Assembly: GCF_900184245.1 (NCBI RefSeq)
Contig: NZ_FXXB01000005.1
Location: 62,001-126,000 of the forward strand
Source: Brachybacterium massiliense
GTDB lineage: Bacteria; Actinomycetota; Actinomycetes; Actinomycetales; Dermabacteraceae
Length of the DNA stretch: 64,000 bases
Direction of reading: 5' to 3'
Notes under the pieces: model-generated
Database searches by the model: none
Seen by the model: only the letters and a program-made list of their open reading frames with translations
Told to the model about the DNA's origin: nothing
Position numbers and translations under genes: made by a program
In this document: positions 41,861-50,208 of the stretch, one piece after another
How the letters are laid out: each line of letters starts with the position of its first letter
How positions within the stretch are numbered: position 1 is the first letter of the stretch

Positions 41861-44473
41861 ATGAACTCCTCGGATGTGACACCTCGTGCACAGCTGGTGA
41901 TCGTCGGCGGCGGGCCGCGCGCGATCGGCGTGCTCGAGCGCCTCGGCGCACACGCCTCACTGCCCGGCAACCAGGCCGCCCTGCGCCAGGTGCCGCTCGA
42001 GGTGCACGTCGTGGATCCGCACATGCCGGGCGCGGGCCGGATCTGGCGCGCCGAGGAGAGCCCGCTGCTGCTGATGAACTCCCGCGCCGCGGACGTCTCG
42101 ATCTTCACCGACGAGACCGTCGAGGCCGAGGGGCCCGTCGTCGCCGGCCCGTCGCTGGCCGAATGGGCCGACGGGATCCGACGCGGCACCATCGCCGCGC
42201 CCACCGCGGGCACCGTTCGCCTCGCCGAGATCCACGCGCTGCAGCCCACCGATTTCGCCTCCCGCCGTGTCCAGGCCCTCTACCTCGAGTGGTTCTTCGG
42301 CCAGGTCCTCGCGGCCCTGCCCGCCACGGTCACGGTGACCGTGCACCGCACCACGGCGACCGCGGTGCGTGCGCTCGGCGCGGACACCTGGCAGATCGAG
42401 CTCGAGGACCGCGCCCCGCTCACCGCCGACCTGCTCCTGCTCGCCGCCGGCCACACCGACGCCCGCCCCTCCGCGGCCCGTCACGAGCTGGCCGCCTTCG
42501 CCCGCCGTCACGGCGCCGCCTACCTCGGCCCCTCGCAGGCCTCCGACGCGCAGCTCGACCTGCTCGGCGGCGGCCAGGACGTGATCGTGCGCGGCATGGG
42601 GCTCGCCTTCGTGGACCTCATGGCGCTGCTGACCGAGGGGCGCGGCGGCCGCTTCGTCCCCGCCGACGGGGACCGCGGGACCGCGACGCCCGGGCGCCTG
42701 ACCTACCTGCCCTCCGGGCGCGAGCCCCGGCTCTGGGTGGGATCCCGCCGCGGCGTGCCGTACCACTCGAAGGTGCGCGACGAGGGTGCCCCGACCGGCC
42801 TGGGCGAGCTCGTGCACGTCACCGCCGAGAACCTCCGCGCCCGCGAGGACGAGCACGGACTGCTCGACTTCCGCACCGACGTGGTGCCGCTGATCGCCGC
42901 CGAGATCGCCCACCAGGTCCCCGGAGCCCCCTCGCCGCAGCCCGGGGAGGAGCCGCTGGCCTGGCTCGACGAGCCGCTCGCCGGACTCGGTGCGACGGTC
43001 CTGCCGCAGTACGCCGAGCAGGCGACCCGCGACGCCGTCGTCGGCCACATCGAGGCGGATCTGCGCGAGCGCACCCAGGGCGACGTCACCGCCGCCCGCA
43101 CCCTGTTCCAGCTGCTGCTGCGGGTGCACGGCGTGCTCGTGGACCAGCTGCCCGCCGCACGTCTCCGCGGCGGTGCGACCAGCGGCTACCCCCGCTGGTG
43201 GCACTCGCTGTTCAGCTTCGTCGACTCCGGCCCGCCGCCCCACCGCCTGCACCAGCTGCTGGCTCTCGAGCGCGCCGGCGTGGTCCGCTTCCTCGGTCCC
43301 GGAGTCTCGATCACGGCCGACGAGGGGGCCGGATGCTTCCGTGCGCGCGGCGCCACCGGGATCGAGGTGGCCGCCGACGCCCTCGTCGATGCCTTCCTGC
43401 CCGAGCCGTCCCTGGCCGAGTCGACCAATCCTCTGCTGCGCGACCTCATCGCCGCCGATGCGGAGCCCGCAGGCCGGGAGCCCGTGGGCCGGGAGTCGGC
43501 CTCCTCACCCGGGACCCTCGACGTCGACGCCCGCCATCGGGTGCTCGGTCCCGACGGGACCCCGCGCGGAAGGCTGTGGGCCGTTGGCCCCTGGACCTCC
43601 GAGCTGCCCATCGGTGCCTTCGCCCGCCCGCACACCAACGCGCCCTGCCACCGCCGCAACGACGCCCTCGCTCGCGACCTGCTCGCGGCGGCGCGGGATC
43701 GCCGCGCGCCCCGGCCCAGGAGCGGGGACGCCGCTGGCGCGCCGGCCCACACCCTGCCTGTCGCGGAGGTCGGTGCCCTGCCCGCGCGCCGCCCCGTGGA
43801 TCTCGCCGTGCGCGCGACGCGCAGCCTGCGGCTCGGCCTGCTCGGCCCGGGCAAGATCGGCTCCGCCCTCACCCGCGCGGCGCTGCGGCGCGGGCTCGAG
43901 GTCTCCGTGACCGGCCGCGCCGCCCCGAGCGAGCTCGCCGCAAGGCTCCCGGGCGCTCGCCCCGTCGGGCTCCCCGATCTCGTCGCGACCAGCGATGTCA
44001 TTGCCGTGACCGTGCCGCTGCACGTGGCGCTCTGCCTCGATCCGAGCACCCTGCACGGCGCCGTCGTGATCGATGCGACCAACCCCTGGGGCGAGGCCGA
44101 CGCCGCGGCGGTCGACGCCGTCCGCGCCGAGCTCGGCAACCGCGCCGGTGAGCTGTCCACGAGCGAACTGCTCGCCGCACGCCTGCCCGGCGCGCACGTG
44201 GTGAAGACCCTGAACCACATCGGCTACCACGACGTCGAGGAGCACGGTCGCGACCAGAGCGACCCGTCCCGTCGGGCGATCGCGCTCGCCGCCGACGACG
44301 ACCGGGCCGCGGAGCTCGTGGGCGCGCTGCTGCATCGCCTCGGCTACGAGCCCGTGCACCTCGGCGCCCTCGCCGCAGGCCGCGACCTCGAGCCCGGGGA
44401 GGTGCTGTTCAGCGGATGGAGCACGAGCGAGGAGCTCGGCCTGCGCCGCGCCTCCCAGGTCCGCGCTGCCTGA
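41861..44473 (+). CDS. FAD/NAD(P)-binding protein fused to an F420/NADP-reductase-like domain
   Basis: 870 residues from ATG 41861, behind GGAAGGG; ATG 41813 lies in the operator and is less likely. Residues ~1-640 are an NAD_binding_9-type FAD/NAD(P) domain (QLVIVGGGPRAIGVLERL at the start; PRLWVGSRRGVPYHSK midway; SELPIGAFARPHTNAP at the end). Residues ~665-870 are a Rossmann domain of the F420-dependent NADP reductase family (LRLGLLGPGKIGSALTRAAL; AHVVKTLNHIGYHDVEE). It is divergent from the importer/monooxygenase operon, so it may reduce flavin for, or act beside, the two LLM oxygenases. A free-standing homologue of the second domain lies at 57411-58097. Confidence 0.87.
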   Translation: MNSSDVTPRAQLVIVGGGPRAIGVLERLGAHASLPGNQAALRQVPLEVHVVDPHMPGAGRIWRAEESPLLLMNSRAADVSIFTDETVEAEGPVVAGPSLAEWADGIRRGTIAAPTAGTVRLAEIHALQPTDFASRRVQALYLEWFFGQVLAALPATVTVTVHRTTATAVRALGADTWQIELEDRAPLTADLLLLAAGHTDARPSAARHELAAFARRHGAAYLGPSQASDAQLDLLGGGQDVIVRGMGLAFVDLMALLTEGRGGRFVPADGDRGTATPGRLTYLPSGREPRLWVGSRRGVPYHSKVRDEGAPTGLGELVHVTAENLRAREDEHGLLDFRTDVVPLIAAEIAHQVPGAPSPQPGEEPLAWLDEPLAGLGATVLPQYAEQATRDAVVGHIEADLRERTQGDVTAARTLFQLLLRVHGVLVDQLPAARLRGGATSGYPRWWHSLFSFVDSGPPPHRLHQLLALERAGVVRFLGPGVSITADEGAGCFRARGATGIEVAADALVDAFLPEPSLAESTNPLLRDLIAADAEPAGREPVGRESASSPGTLDVDARHRVLGPDGTPRGRLWAVGPWTSELPIGAFARPHTNAPCHRRNDALARDLLAAARDRRAPRPRSGDAAGAPAHTLPVAEVGALPARRPVDLAVRATRSLRLGLLGPGKIGSALTRAALRRGLEVSVTGRAAPSELAARLPGARPVGLPDLVATSDVIAVTVPLHVALCLDPSTLHGAVVIDATNPWGEADAAAVDAVRAELGNRAGELSTSELLAARLPGAHVVKTLNHIGYHDVEEHGRDQSDPSRRAIALAADDDRAAELVGALLHRLGYEPVHLGALAAGRDLEPGEVLFSGWSTSEELGLRRASQVRAA

Positions 44474-44515
44474 GGGGCGGTTCGGCGCCGGCGGGTGCGG
44501 TGGGATGATGCCGTG

Positions 44516-44713
44516 ATGAGCGGCGCCTGCCTCGACCGGATCCTGCCCCTGCTCGGCGAGGACGGCTGGCGGATCGACACCTCGCTGTTCGAGGATCCGG
44601 ACGCGGTGCGCGCGACCTTCGAGGTGCCCAGGCACAGCAGCGACTTCGAGGCGCTCGTGATGCTTCCGGACTCCACCGCCGACGTCACCGCAGAGCTCTC
44701 GGTCGCTCGCTGA
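44516..44713 (+). pseudogene. internally deleted erythromycin-esterase-like remnant
   Basis: 65 codons from ATG 44516. Residues 1-17 (CLDRILPLLGEDG) match residues 1-17 of the full gene at 46921 (LIDQVMPSLGENG). Residues 18-56 (WRIDTSLFEDPDAVRATFEV and SSDFEALVMLPDSTADV) match that protein's C-terminus from about residue 310 (WQVDTSLF; SSDFAALAFLPESTADI). The middle ~290 residues, including all catalytic residues, are missing without any frame break. It may still be translated, but it cannot be an esterase. Confidence 0.8.
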
Positions 44714-44758
44714 GCAGCGCCTCGGTCCCCTCGTCGAGTGGGACGGTGCGCAGGTGGA

Positions 44759-46483
44759 TCACGCCTCGACGCCGTGCCGTGCCCGCTCCACGTGGGAGCG
44801 GGCATGCTCGAGCGCGCTGTCGAAGTCGACGAAGAGATGCTTGTGGTGGCGCAGCGCGGCGAGCACCCCGACGCGTCGGAACAGCGGCTCGTGCACGCTC
44901 TGCACCCCCTTGATCAGCACCGTCACGCCGCGTCGTTCGAGGCCGCGAACGATTTCGGCGAGGACCTGCGCGCCGCTTGCGTCGACCCGTTCGAGGCGGG
45001 CGAGCCGCAGGATCACCACCGTCGGCCGGCCCACGTCCATCACGGTCTCGAACACCCGCTCGGCCGAGACGAAGAACAGCGGCCCCTGGAAGCGGACCGC
45101 GACGATCGCGTCGTCGAGCTCGCTGGGCTCGGCGGCCTCGATCCGCTCGAGGCTCACGCCGGTCGAGCGGGAGGCGGCGCGCAGCGCGACCACCGCGGCG
45201 AGCACCACCCCGATCAGCACCGCCCAGATCAGGTCGAAGGACACCGTGATCAGCGCAGTGATCGCGAAGATCCAGGCGTCCGAGCGGGTCGAGGCCATGA
45301 TCGAGCGGACGGTCGCCACCCTCACCATCCGGATCGCGGTCATGAACAGCACCCCGGCGAGCGCCGCGAGCGGGATCATCCCGACCACCCCTGCCGCGAC
45401 GTAGACGACGGCGAGCAGCACCAGCGCGTGCACGATCGAGGCCAGGCGCGTGCGGGCCCCGGCCCGGATCGAGACAGAGGTGCGGGCGATCGCGCCGGTC
45501 GCGGGCATGCCGCCGAACATCGATGCGCCGATCGAGGCGATGCCCTGGCCCACCAGCTCCCGGTCCGGATCGAAGGCGCCGGTGTCGGCCATGGAGCCGG
45601 CCACGCGCGCGGAGAGCAGCGACTCGATCGCCGCGAGCGCCGCGACGGTCGCCGCAGCCGGCAGCAGCACGGTCAGCAGCTCCGGGTCGATCGTGGGCAG
45701 GGACGGCGCCGGCAGCGAGGCGGGGATCGCGCCGATCGTGGCCAGCGGCGTCGGCAGCAGCACGGCGAGCACCGCGACGACGCCGATCCCGATCAGCGAG
45801 CCGGGGACGGAGGGATGGATCCGCGGGGCGAGCACCATCACCGCGGCGACGATCAGCACCGCGCCGATCGCCCACGCCAGGTGTGCGGCATCGGCGCGAG
45901 CCAGCGACTGCCCCGCTGCGATCAGCGCGTTCGAGCTCAGCTCGCCCGGGGCAGCCGGCGAGGCGGAGGTGATCTGGGGGATCTGCTGCAGGAAGATGAT
46001 GCAGGCGATTCCGAGGGTGAACCCCTCGATCACCGGCCAGGGGATGATCGAGACGACCTTCCCCAGTCGCAGCAGCCCGGTGACCAGCACGATCAGTCCG
46101 GCGAGCAGGGTCACAGCGGCGATCGCGCCCACGCCGTAGTTCGCGACGATCGGTACGAGCACCACGACCATCGCGCCGGTGGGCCCGGAGACCTGCACGT
46201 TCGAGCCGCCGAACACGGCCGCGAGCAGCCCGGCGACGATCGCGGTGATCAGGCCCTGCTCAGCGGTGAGCCCGGAGCTGACGCCGAAGCCGAGGGCGAG
46301 CGGCAGCGCGACGATGCCGACGGTCGAGCCCGCGACGAGGTCCTTCCGCCAGGTCCTCGGCAGCAGGCGGTAGTCCTCGCGCGTGGGCCACAGATCCCGT
46401 GAGCGCATGAGCGCGCCGCGCAGTCTCTGCGCAGCGGACGGGGCGGCCGACGGGGAAGTGTGGGACGTGCGACTCGTGATCAC
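44759..46483 (-). CDS. SulP/SLC26-family anion transporter with STAS domain
   Basis: 574 residues from GTG 46483, overlapping the ArsR stop as GTGA. About 11-12 membrane helices (residues 45-430) include GIVALPLALGFGVSSGLTAE, the SulP signature, and VQVSGPTGAMVVVLVPIV. The C-terminal ~120 residues are a cytoplasmic STAS domain (VVILRLARLERVDASGAQVL). Such proteins import sulfate, bicarbonate or other anions, by proton or sodium symport. Control by the coupled ArsR-type regulator is likely. It lies between the full esterase-like gene and its deleted copy. Confidence 0.93.
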   Translation of the reverse strand: MITSRTSHTSPSAAPSAAQRLRGALMRSRDLWPTREDYRLLPRTWRKDLVAGSTVGIVALPLALGFGVSSGLTAEQGLITAIVAGLLAAVFGGSNVQVSGPTGAMVVVLVPIVANYGVGAIAAVTLLAGLIVLVTGLLRLGKVVSIIPWPVIEGFTLGIACIIFLQQIPQITSASPAAPGELSSNALIAAGQSLARADAAHLAWAIGAVLIVAAVMVLAPRIHPSVPGSLIGIGVVAVLAVLLPTPLATIGAIPASLPAPSLPTIDPELLTVLLPAAATVAALAAIESLLSARVAGSMADTGAFDPDRELVGQGIASIGASMFGGMPATGAIARTSVSIRAGARTRLASIVHALVLLAVVYVAAGVVGMIPLAALAGVLFMTAIRMVRVATVRSIMASTRSDAWIFAITALITVSFDLIWAVLIGVVLAAVVALRAASRSTGVSLERIEAAEPSELDDAIVAVRFQGPLFFVSAERVFETVMDVGRPTVVILRLARLERVDASGAQVLAEIVRGLERRGVTVLIKGVQSVHEPLFRRVGVLAALRHHKHLFVDFDSALEHARSHVERARHGVEA

Positions 46484-46848
46484 CGGCTCCCTCCCGCGAT
46501 CGCGGGGAGGCTCTGGGCGGCGTCGAGCCGGGTGCGGTCCTCGCTCAGCATCCCCAGCAGGAGGGCGCGTGCCACGGCCAGCAGCTCGCGGATCCGCGGA
46601 TCGGCCAGGCGGTAGTAGACGTGGCTCGCCCGCCGCTGGGAGACCACCAGGTGATGGCGGCGCAGCACGGACAGGTGCTGGGAGAGATGGGAGGCCTCGA
46701 GCTCCGTCTCGGCCTGGAGCGCGGCGACGGAGACCTCCTCGGCGTCGGCCAGGAGCTCGAGCAGCCGGATGCGGTACGGGTGGGCGAGGCCTTTGAACAG
46801 ATTGGCCTTGACCTCGTAGAGGGGACGCTGACTCTGAGATAGTGGCAT
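46480..46848 (-). CDS. ArsR-family transcriptional regulator
   Basis: 122 residues from ATG 46848. A winged-helix ArsR: KANLFKGLAHPYRIRLLELL, VAALQAETELEASHLSQHLS as helix-turn-helix, VSQRRASHVYYRLADPRI as the wing. There is no Cys in the DNA-binding helix, so it is not a classic ELCVCDL metal sensor; similar proteins regulate SulP transporters and sense redox or other signals. It is first in an operon with the SulP gene (GTGA overlap). Its start codon lies inside a perfect inverted repeat (46847-46862), suggesting autoregulation. Confidence 0.92.
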   Translation of the reverse strand: MPLSQSQRPLYEVKANLFKGLAHPYRIRLLELLADAEEVSVAALQAETELEASHLSQHLSVLRRHHLVVSQRRASHVYYRLADPRIRELLAVARALLLGMLSEDRTRLDAAQSLPAIAGGSR

Positions 46849-46862
46849 GATGAAAACATCAT
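46847..46862. promoter_or_regulatory. perfect inverted repeat over the ArsR start codon
   Basis: ATGATG-AAAA-CATCAT: six-base arms, four-base spacer, unusually A/T-rich for this DNA. It covers the ArsR ATG and is in the 72-base space shared with the divergent erythromycin-esterase-like gene, so binding could control both genes. Confidence 0.6.
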
Positions 46863-46920
46863 ATCGAGAAGATGTGCAGGTCGCACGGGAATGTGTCCGA
46901 GATGCTGGCACGATGTCACC

Positions 46921-47985
46921 GTGACTGACGCCCTCATCGACCAGGTGATGCCCTCGCTCGGCGAGAACGGGGTGCTCGGACTGGGCGAGCCCACGCACGG
47001 CAGCGCGAACGCCTTCGCCTGGAAGCTCGAGCTGATCTGCGAGCTGGCCCGACGGGGCGTGCTCGCGGCCCTCGCGTTCGAGGAGTCCTTCACCGTCGGC
47101 CTCGAGGTGGATGCGGTGCTGCGCGAGGGCGGTGACCTCGGCCGGGCCTGGGCGAAGGGCAGCTCGATCTGGCGCACGGCGACGATCCTCGAGGGGCTGC
47201 GCACCCTGCAGCGGATCAGCGCGACCCTCTCGCCCGAGCGGCGGCCCCGCTTCCTGGGCGTCGATGTCTCCAAGCCCTATCGCACGGCACGGGCCCTGCT
47301 CGAGCGCGGGCATGACGCCTCGCTGCTGCGAGCGGTCGCCGATCGAGCACACCTCTCGATCGCCGACGCCGCAGACCTCGAACTGCTCTGCCGGTCCCTC
47401 GAGGACGAGGCGGACCCGACCGCCTCCGCCCTGGCGCGGAACCTCCGCCGCTGGGCCGACGCCTACCCGGCGGCCCCTGATCTCTCCCGTCTGCACCTCC
47501 GGGACAGCCATATGGCGCACACGCTGCTCGAGAACCTTCCCGATCGCGGGATCACCGTGCTCTGGGCGCACAACGAGCACCTCGCTCGGAACCCGGAGGG
47601 CTGGGGCGGGCCGACGATGGGGCACGTGCTCCGCGCATCGCTCGGCTCGCGCTACTACCCCGTCGGCATGCTCTGCGGAGACGGGGAGTGCCGGGCCGTG
47701 GACCCCTCCACCGGCGGCGATGACCACACCGCCGTGCCCCTGCCGCCGCTGCGCCTCGGCACCACCGATGCGGCGCTGCGCGAGCTCGGCCGCACCTTCG
47801 TGACCGGCGAGGAGTTCGATCATCCCGGACCGCGCCGCTTCATCGGCTGGCAGGTGGACACCTCCCTGTTCGGCGACGCCCGGGAAGTCGCCGACACCTT
47901 CGAGGTGGCACGTCCGTCCTCGGACTTCGCGGCGCTCGCCTTCCTGCCCGAGAGTACCGCCGACATCGGGTACGAGCCCGCCTAG
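46921..47985 (+). CDS. erythromycin-esterase-family protein
   Basis: 354 residues from GTG 46921; the choice is supported by the deleted copy at 44516, which starts at the matching point. ATG 46891 upstream is an alternative. EreA/EreB-like features: GLGEPTHGSANAFAWKLEL (Glu 23, His 26), LAFEESFTVG (Glu 54/55) and VLWAHNEHLAR, the histidines and glutamates of the lactone-hydrolase centre. Proteins of this family hydrolyse macrolide lactones, or in the case of succinoglycan-related members unknown esters. Whether this one confers macrolide resistance is untested. Divergent from the ArsR/SulP pair. Confidence 0.87.
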   Translation: MTDALIDQVMPSLGENGVLGLGEPTHGSANAFAWKLELICELARRGVLAALAFEESFTVGLEVDAVLREGGDLGRAWAKGSSIWRTATILEGLRTLQRISATLSPERRPRFLGVDVSKPYRTARALLERGHDASLLRAVADRAHLSIADAADLELLCRSLEDEADPTASALARNLRRWADAYPAAPDLSRLHLRDSHMAHTLLENLPDRGITVLWAHNEHLARNPEGWGGPTMGHVLRASLGSRYYPVGMLCGDGECRAVDPSTGGDDHTAVPLPPLRLGTTDAALRELGRTFVTGEEFDHPGPRRFIGWQVDTSLFGDAREVADTFEVARPSSDFAALAFLPESTADIGYEPA

Positions 47986-47994
47986 GATGGGTGC

Positions 47995-48480
47995 ATGGCA
48001 CGTCACTGGGGGAACAGAAACGACCATGAACCAGGCGGGGACCCGTCCTGGCTGGGCGGGAAGGACCGAGGCCCGGACCCGCGGAGTTCGAGCGGCTGGT
48101 CCTCGGACTTCGCGCCGCAGCGGCCGTCCTCGGACTTCGACGACCAGCCTGCTCCGTCCGCCGATTCTCCTGCGCAGGATGCCGACAGCATGGCCCCGCG
48201 CTTCGGGGAGAGCGGGGGCAGGAGCGTGAGCCGTCAGGACTCCGCACAATGGACCTCGGACTTCAGCAGCTCGAGGCGGGGCGGGCGCAACGGCGGCGGT
48301 CGCTCCTCACGCTCGGTCAAAGCCCAGGTGACCGGTCTGCTCGGCTCGGTCGTCGGACTGATCGTGTTCGCGGTCTTCGCGTACCGGGCGGGGATGGACA
48401 TGTGGTGGGCGCTGCTGGTGGTCGGCGTGCCGCTGATCAACCGGGGTGCACGGATCCTGCGGCGCAGCATGCATGGGTGA
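47995..48480 (+). CDS. membrane protein with disordered N-terminus
   Basis: 161 residues from ATG 47995, nine bases after the esterase-like stop, so probably co-transcribed. Residues 1-107 are Ser/Gly/Asp/Arg-rich and disordered, with repeated W(S/T)SDF and (S/P)SDF words (SGWSSDF, RPSSDF, QWTSDF). Two membrane helices follow (TGLLGSVVGLIVFAVFAY and WWALLVVGVPLI), ending in a basic tail. The SSDF words echo the C-terminal phrase PSSDF of the gene before, perhaps by chance. Family not recognised. Confidence 0.65.
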   Translation: MARHWGNRNDHEPGGDPSWLGGKDRGPDPRSSSGWSSDFAPQRPSSDFDDQPAPSADSPAQDADSMAPRFGESGGRSVSRQDSAQWTSDFSSSRRGGRNGGGRSSRSVKAQVTGLLGSVVGLIVFAVFAYRAGMDMWWALLVVGVPLINRGARILRRSMHG

Positions 48481-48749
48481 CGCCGCTGTCACGCCGTGAG
48501 GGGATCGTGCCGGCCATCAAGGTGCATGGACGGATGCACGACGGGCCCAACGGGGCCGGTCTCTCCCGCGAGGCGCTCCTGGCCGAGGTCGAGCTGCTCG
48601 CCAAGGACCCGGTGGTCTCACCGATCGTCGGTGCGACCAGCACCGGCCATATCGATCGGGCCCTCGGCGCGCTCGATCTCGAGCTCAGCGCCGAGGAGAT
48701 CGCCGCGCTCGAGGCGCCGTACGTCCCGCATCGCGTCGTCGGCGCGCAG
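48477..48749 (+). pseudogene. aldo/keto reductase C-terminal remnant
   Basis: In the frame of 48477, codons read LLAKDPVVSPIVGATSTGHI, then LGALDLELSAEEIAALEAPY and VPHRVVGAQ. This is the C-terminal helix-loop of an aldo/keto reductase (family motif PIVGAT...LELT.EEI..LE.PY.PH). The catalytic barrel (~240 residues) is absent, there is no stop at the natural end, and the frame runs on antisense through the next genes. I read it as the decayed 3' end of a lost gene. Confidence 0.7.
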
Positions 48750-48797
48750 TGGCCGCTCCGTCCACGGTGGGTGGGCTCTGAGACAGCTCCGGCCGGG

Positions 48798-49289
48798 TCA
48801 GGCGGGCCGCGCGAGCCGGTAGACGGCACCGTCGGCCGAGCGCGTCAGCACCCCCGCGTCCACGGCATCGCGCCGCACCAGCGCCACGTCGGCGGCGAAC
48901 ATCGCGATCGCCGCGTTCAGCTCGGATTCGGTCAGGGCCCGATCCTCGCCGAGCCGCTCGAACACGATCCGCGCGATCCGTGCGCTGACCTCGCGGGACT
49001 CCTCGGTCTTCACCGGCATCCCGTCCAGGCGGCCCACCTCGAGGATCGCCTGATCCGAGCGCATCAGGCTCAGCGCCGCGGTGGTCTCGCGCAGGGACTC
49101 GAGCTGTACCTCGCCATTGTCCTGCAGCCAGTCCAGCTGGGAGAGCGGCCCGCGCACCGAGGGCTCTGCCGGAGCGCCCTCGCCGAGCAGCATCCGCGCC
49201 ACGCCCTCGCGCAGCGCTGGAGCGGAGAGCATCGCGAACAGCATCCGGGCGCGGCCCAGCGGCTGGGCGAGATCGGAGGAGGAAGGCAT
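48798..49289 (-). CDS. DUF2087-domain protein
   Basis: 163 residues. The N-terminal part (FAMLSAPALREGVARMLL) resembles a regulatory helix bundle and includes LSQLDWLQDNGEVQLESLRE. The C-terminal ~60 residues match DUF2087: RIVFERLGEDRALTESELNA then FAADVALVRRDAVDAGVLTR and GAVYRLARP, a winged-helix-like module common at the end of small regulators. A DNA-binding role is plausible but unproven. It ends 49 bases from the aldo/keto reductase remnant, on the opposite strand, and starts 67 bases from the end of the methyltransferase gene. Confidence 0.78.
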   Translation of the reverse strand: MPSSSDLAQPLGRARMLFAMLSAPALREGVARMLLGEGAPAEPSVRGPLSQLDWLQDNGEVQLESLRETTAALSLMRSDQAILEVGRLDGMPVKTEESREVSARIARIVFERLGEDRALTESELNAAIAMFAADVALVRRDAVDAGVLTRSADGAVYRLARPA

Positions 49290-49355
49290 CGTTCATCCTG
49301 CTTTCGTCGGGCGGGACTGCACCCAGCCTGGCATGCCGTCACCGGGTGCGAGACC

Positions 49356-50120
49356 TCAGCGCCGCCGGGCGCGCATCAGGTGGCGTGTGGAATGGGCGAC
49401 GAAGACTCCCTCACTTCGCAGGATCTCATCCATCTCCAGCAGGCGTTCGCTGTAGCGGTTCACGTCGAAGTCCGGCACCCACCACACGCACTTGCGCAGG
49501 ATCCACACCACGGCGCCGACGTCGAAGAACTCCATCCGCAGCCGTGCGGTGCGCAGCTCGACCACCTCCAGCCCGGCCGCCTCCGCAGCGGCGACCTCGA
49601 TGTCCGGGTGTCGGCCCCGTCGCTGCTGCGCGGTGGTGGGGCCGATGAAATGCTCGATCAGCTCGAAGGCGGAGGCCGGGCCGACGTGCTGGGCGAGGTA
49701 CTCACCGCCCGGCACGAGCACGCGCGCGATCTCCGACCAGTCGGGGGCGACCGGGTGGCGGGAGGTGACCAGGTCAGCGGAGCCGTCGGCGAGCGGCATC
49801 GGCGCGCCCGGGGACGTCTCATGGACCTGCACCCCGCGCGGACCCAGCAGCTCCCGGGCTCTCTCGGCGTTCGGCGGCCACGACTCCGTGGCGTGCTGCT
49901 GTGCCGCGAACACCGGGCACTCGGCGAGCACCTCGCCGCCTCCGGTGTCGAGATCCACCGCGACCTGCGCCTCCGCCACCGCGCGGGCGAGCAGGTGCGC
50001 GTAGCCCCACGGAGGGCGCTCCTCGGTGGCCCGGCCCTCGAGGGCGTCGAAGCCCCAGCCGGTGACATCCGCCGCAGCGGCCTGGGCGATCAGCTGTTCA
50101 GCGGAATGCATGGAGACCAT
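49356..50120 (-). CDS. SAM-dependent methyltransferase
   Basis: 254 residues from ATG 50120 (ATG 50111 three codons in is an alternative). Class I methyltransferase: AVDLDTGGGEVLAECPVFA (about 54-72) is the SAM-binding motif I, with VHETSPGAPMPLADGSADLV as motif II and IARVLVPGGEYLAQHVGP as motif III. It methylates a small molecule, to judge from the divergent C-terminal half (WWVPDFDVNRYSERLLEMDE). It lies 88 bases downstream of the histidine kinase gene on the same strand. Confidence 0.88.
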   Translation of the reverse strand: MVSMHSAEQLIAQAAAADVTGWGFDALEGRATEERPPWGYAHLLARAVAEAQVAVDLDTGGGEVLAECPVFAAQQHATESWPPNAERARELLGPRGVQVHETSPGAPMPLADGSADLVTSRHPVAPDWSEIARVLVPGGEYLAQHVGPASAFELIEHFIGPTTAQQRRGRHPDIEVAAAEAAGLEVVELRTARLRMEFFDVGAVVWILRKCVWWVPDFDVNRYSERLLEMDEILRSEGVFVAHSTRHLMRARRR

Positions 50121-50208
50121 AGTGCCGGGCTGCGGGCCTCCGGGACCAGCGGAGAATGCGCGGCTTCGACGACAGCCGCGGGCAGGGACTTGGCAGGATC
50201 TTTCATGG

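Noticed and set aside
46921-47985. Calling the esterase-like gene a macrolide resistance determinant
   Set aside because: Family members differ in substrate; no resistance context and chromosomal setting.
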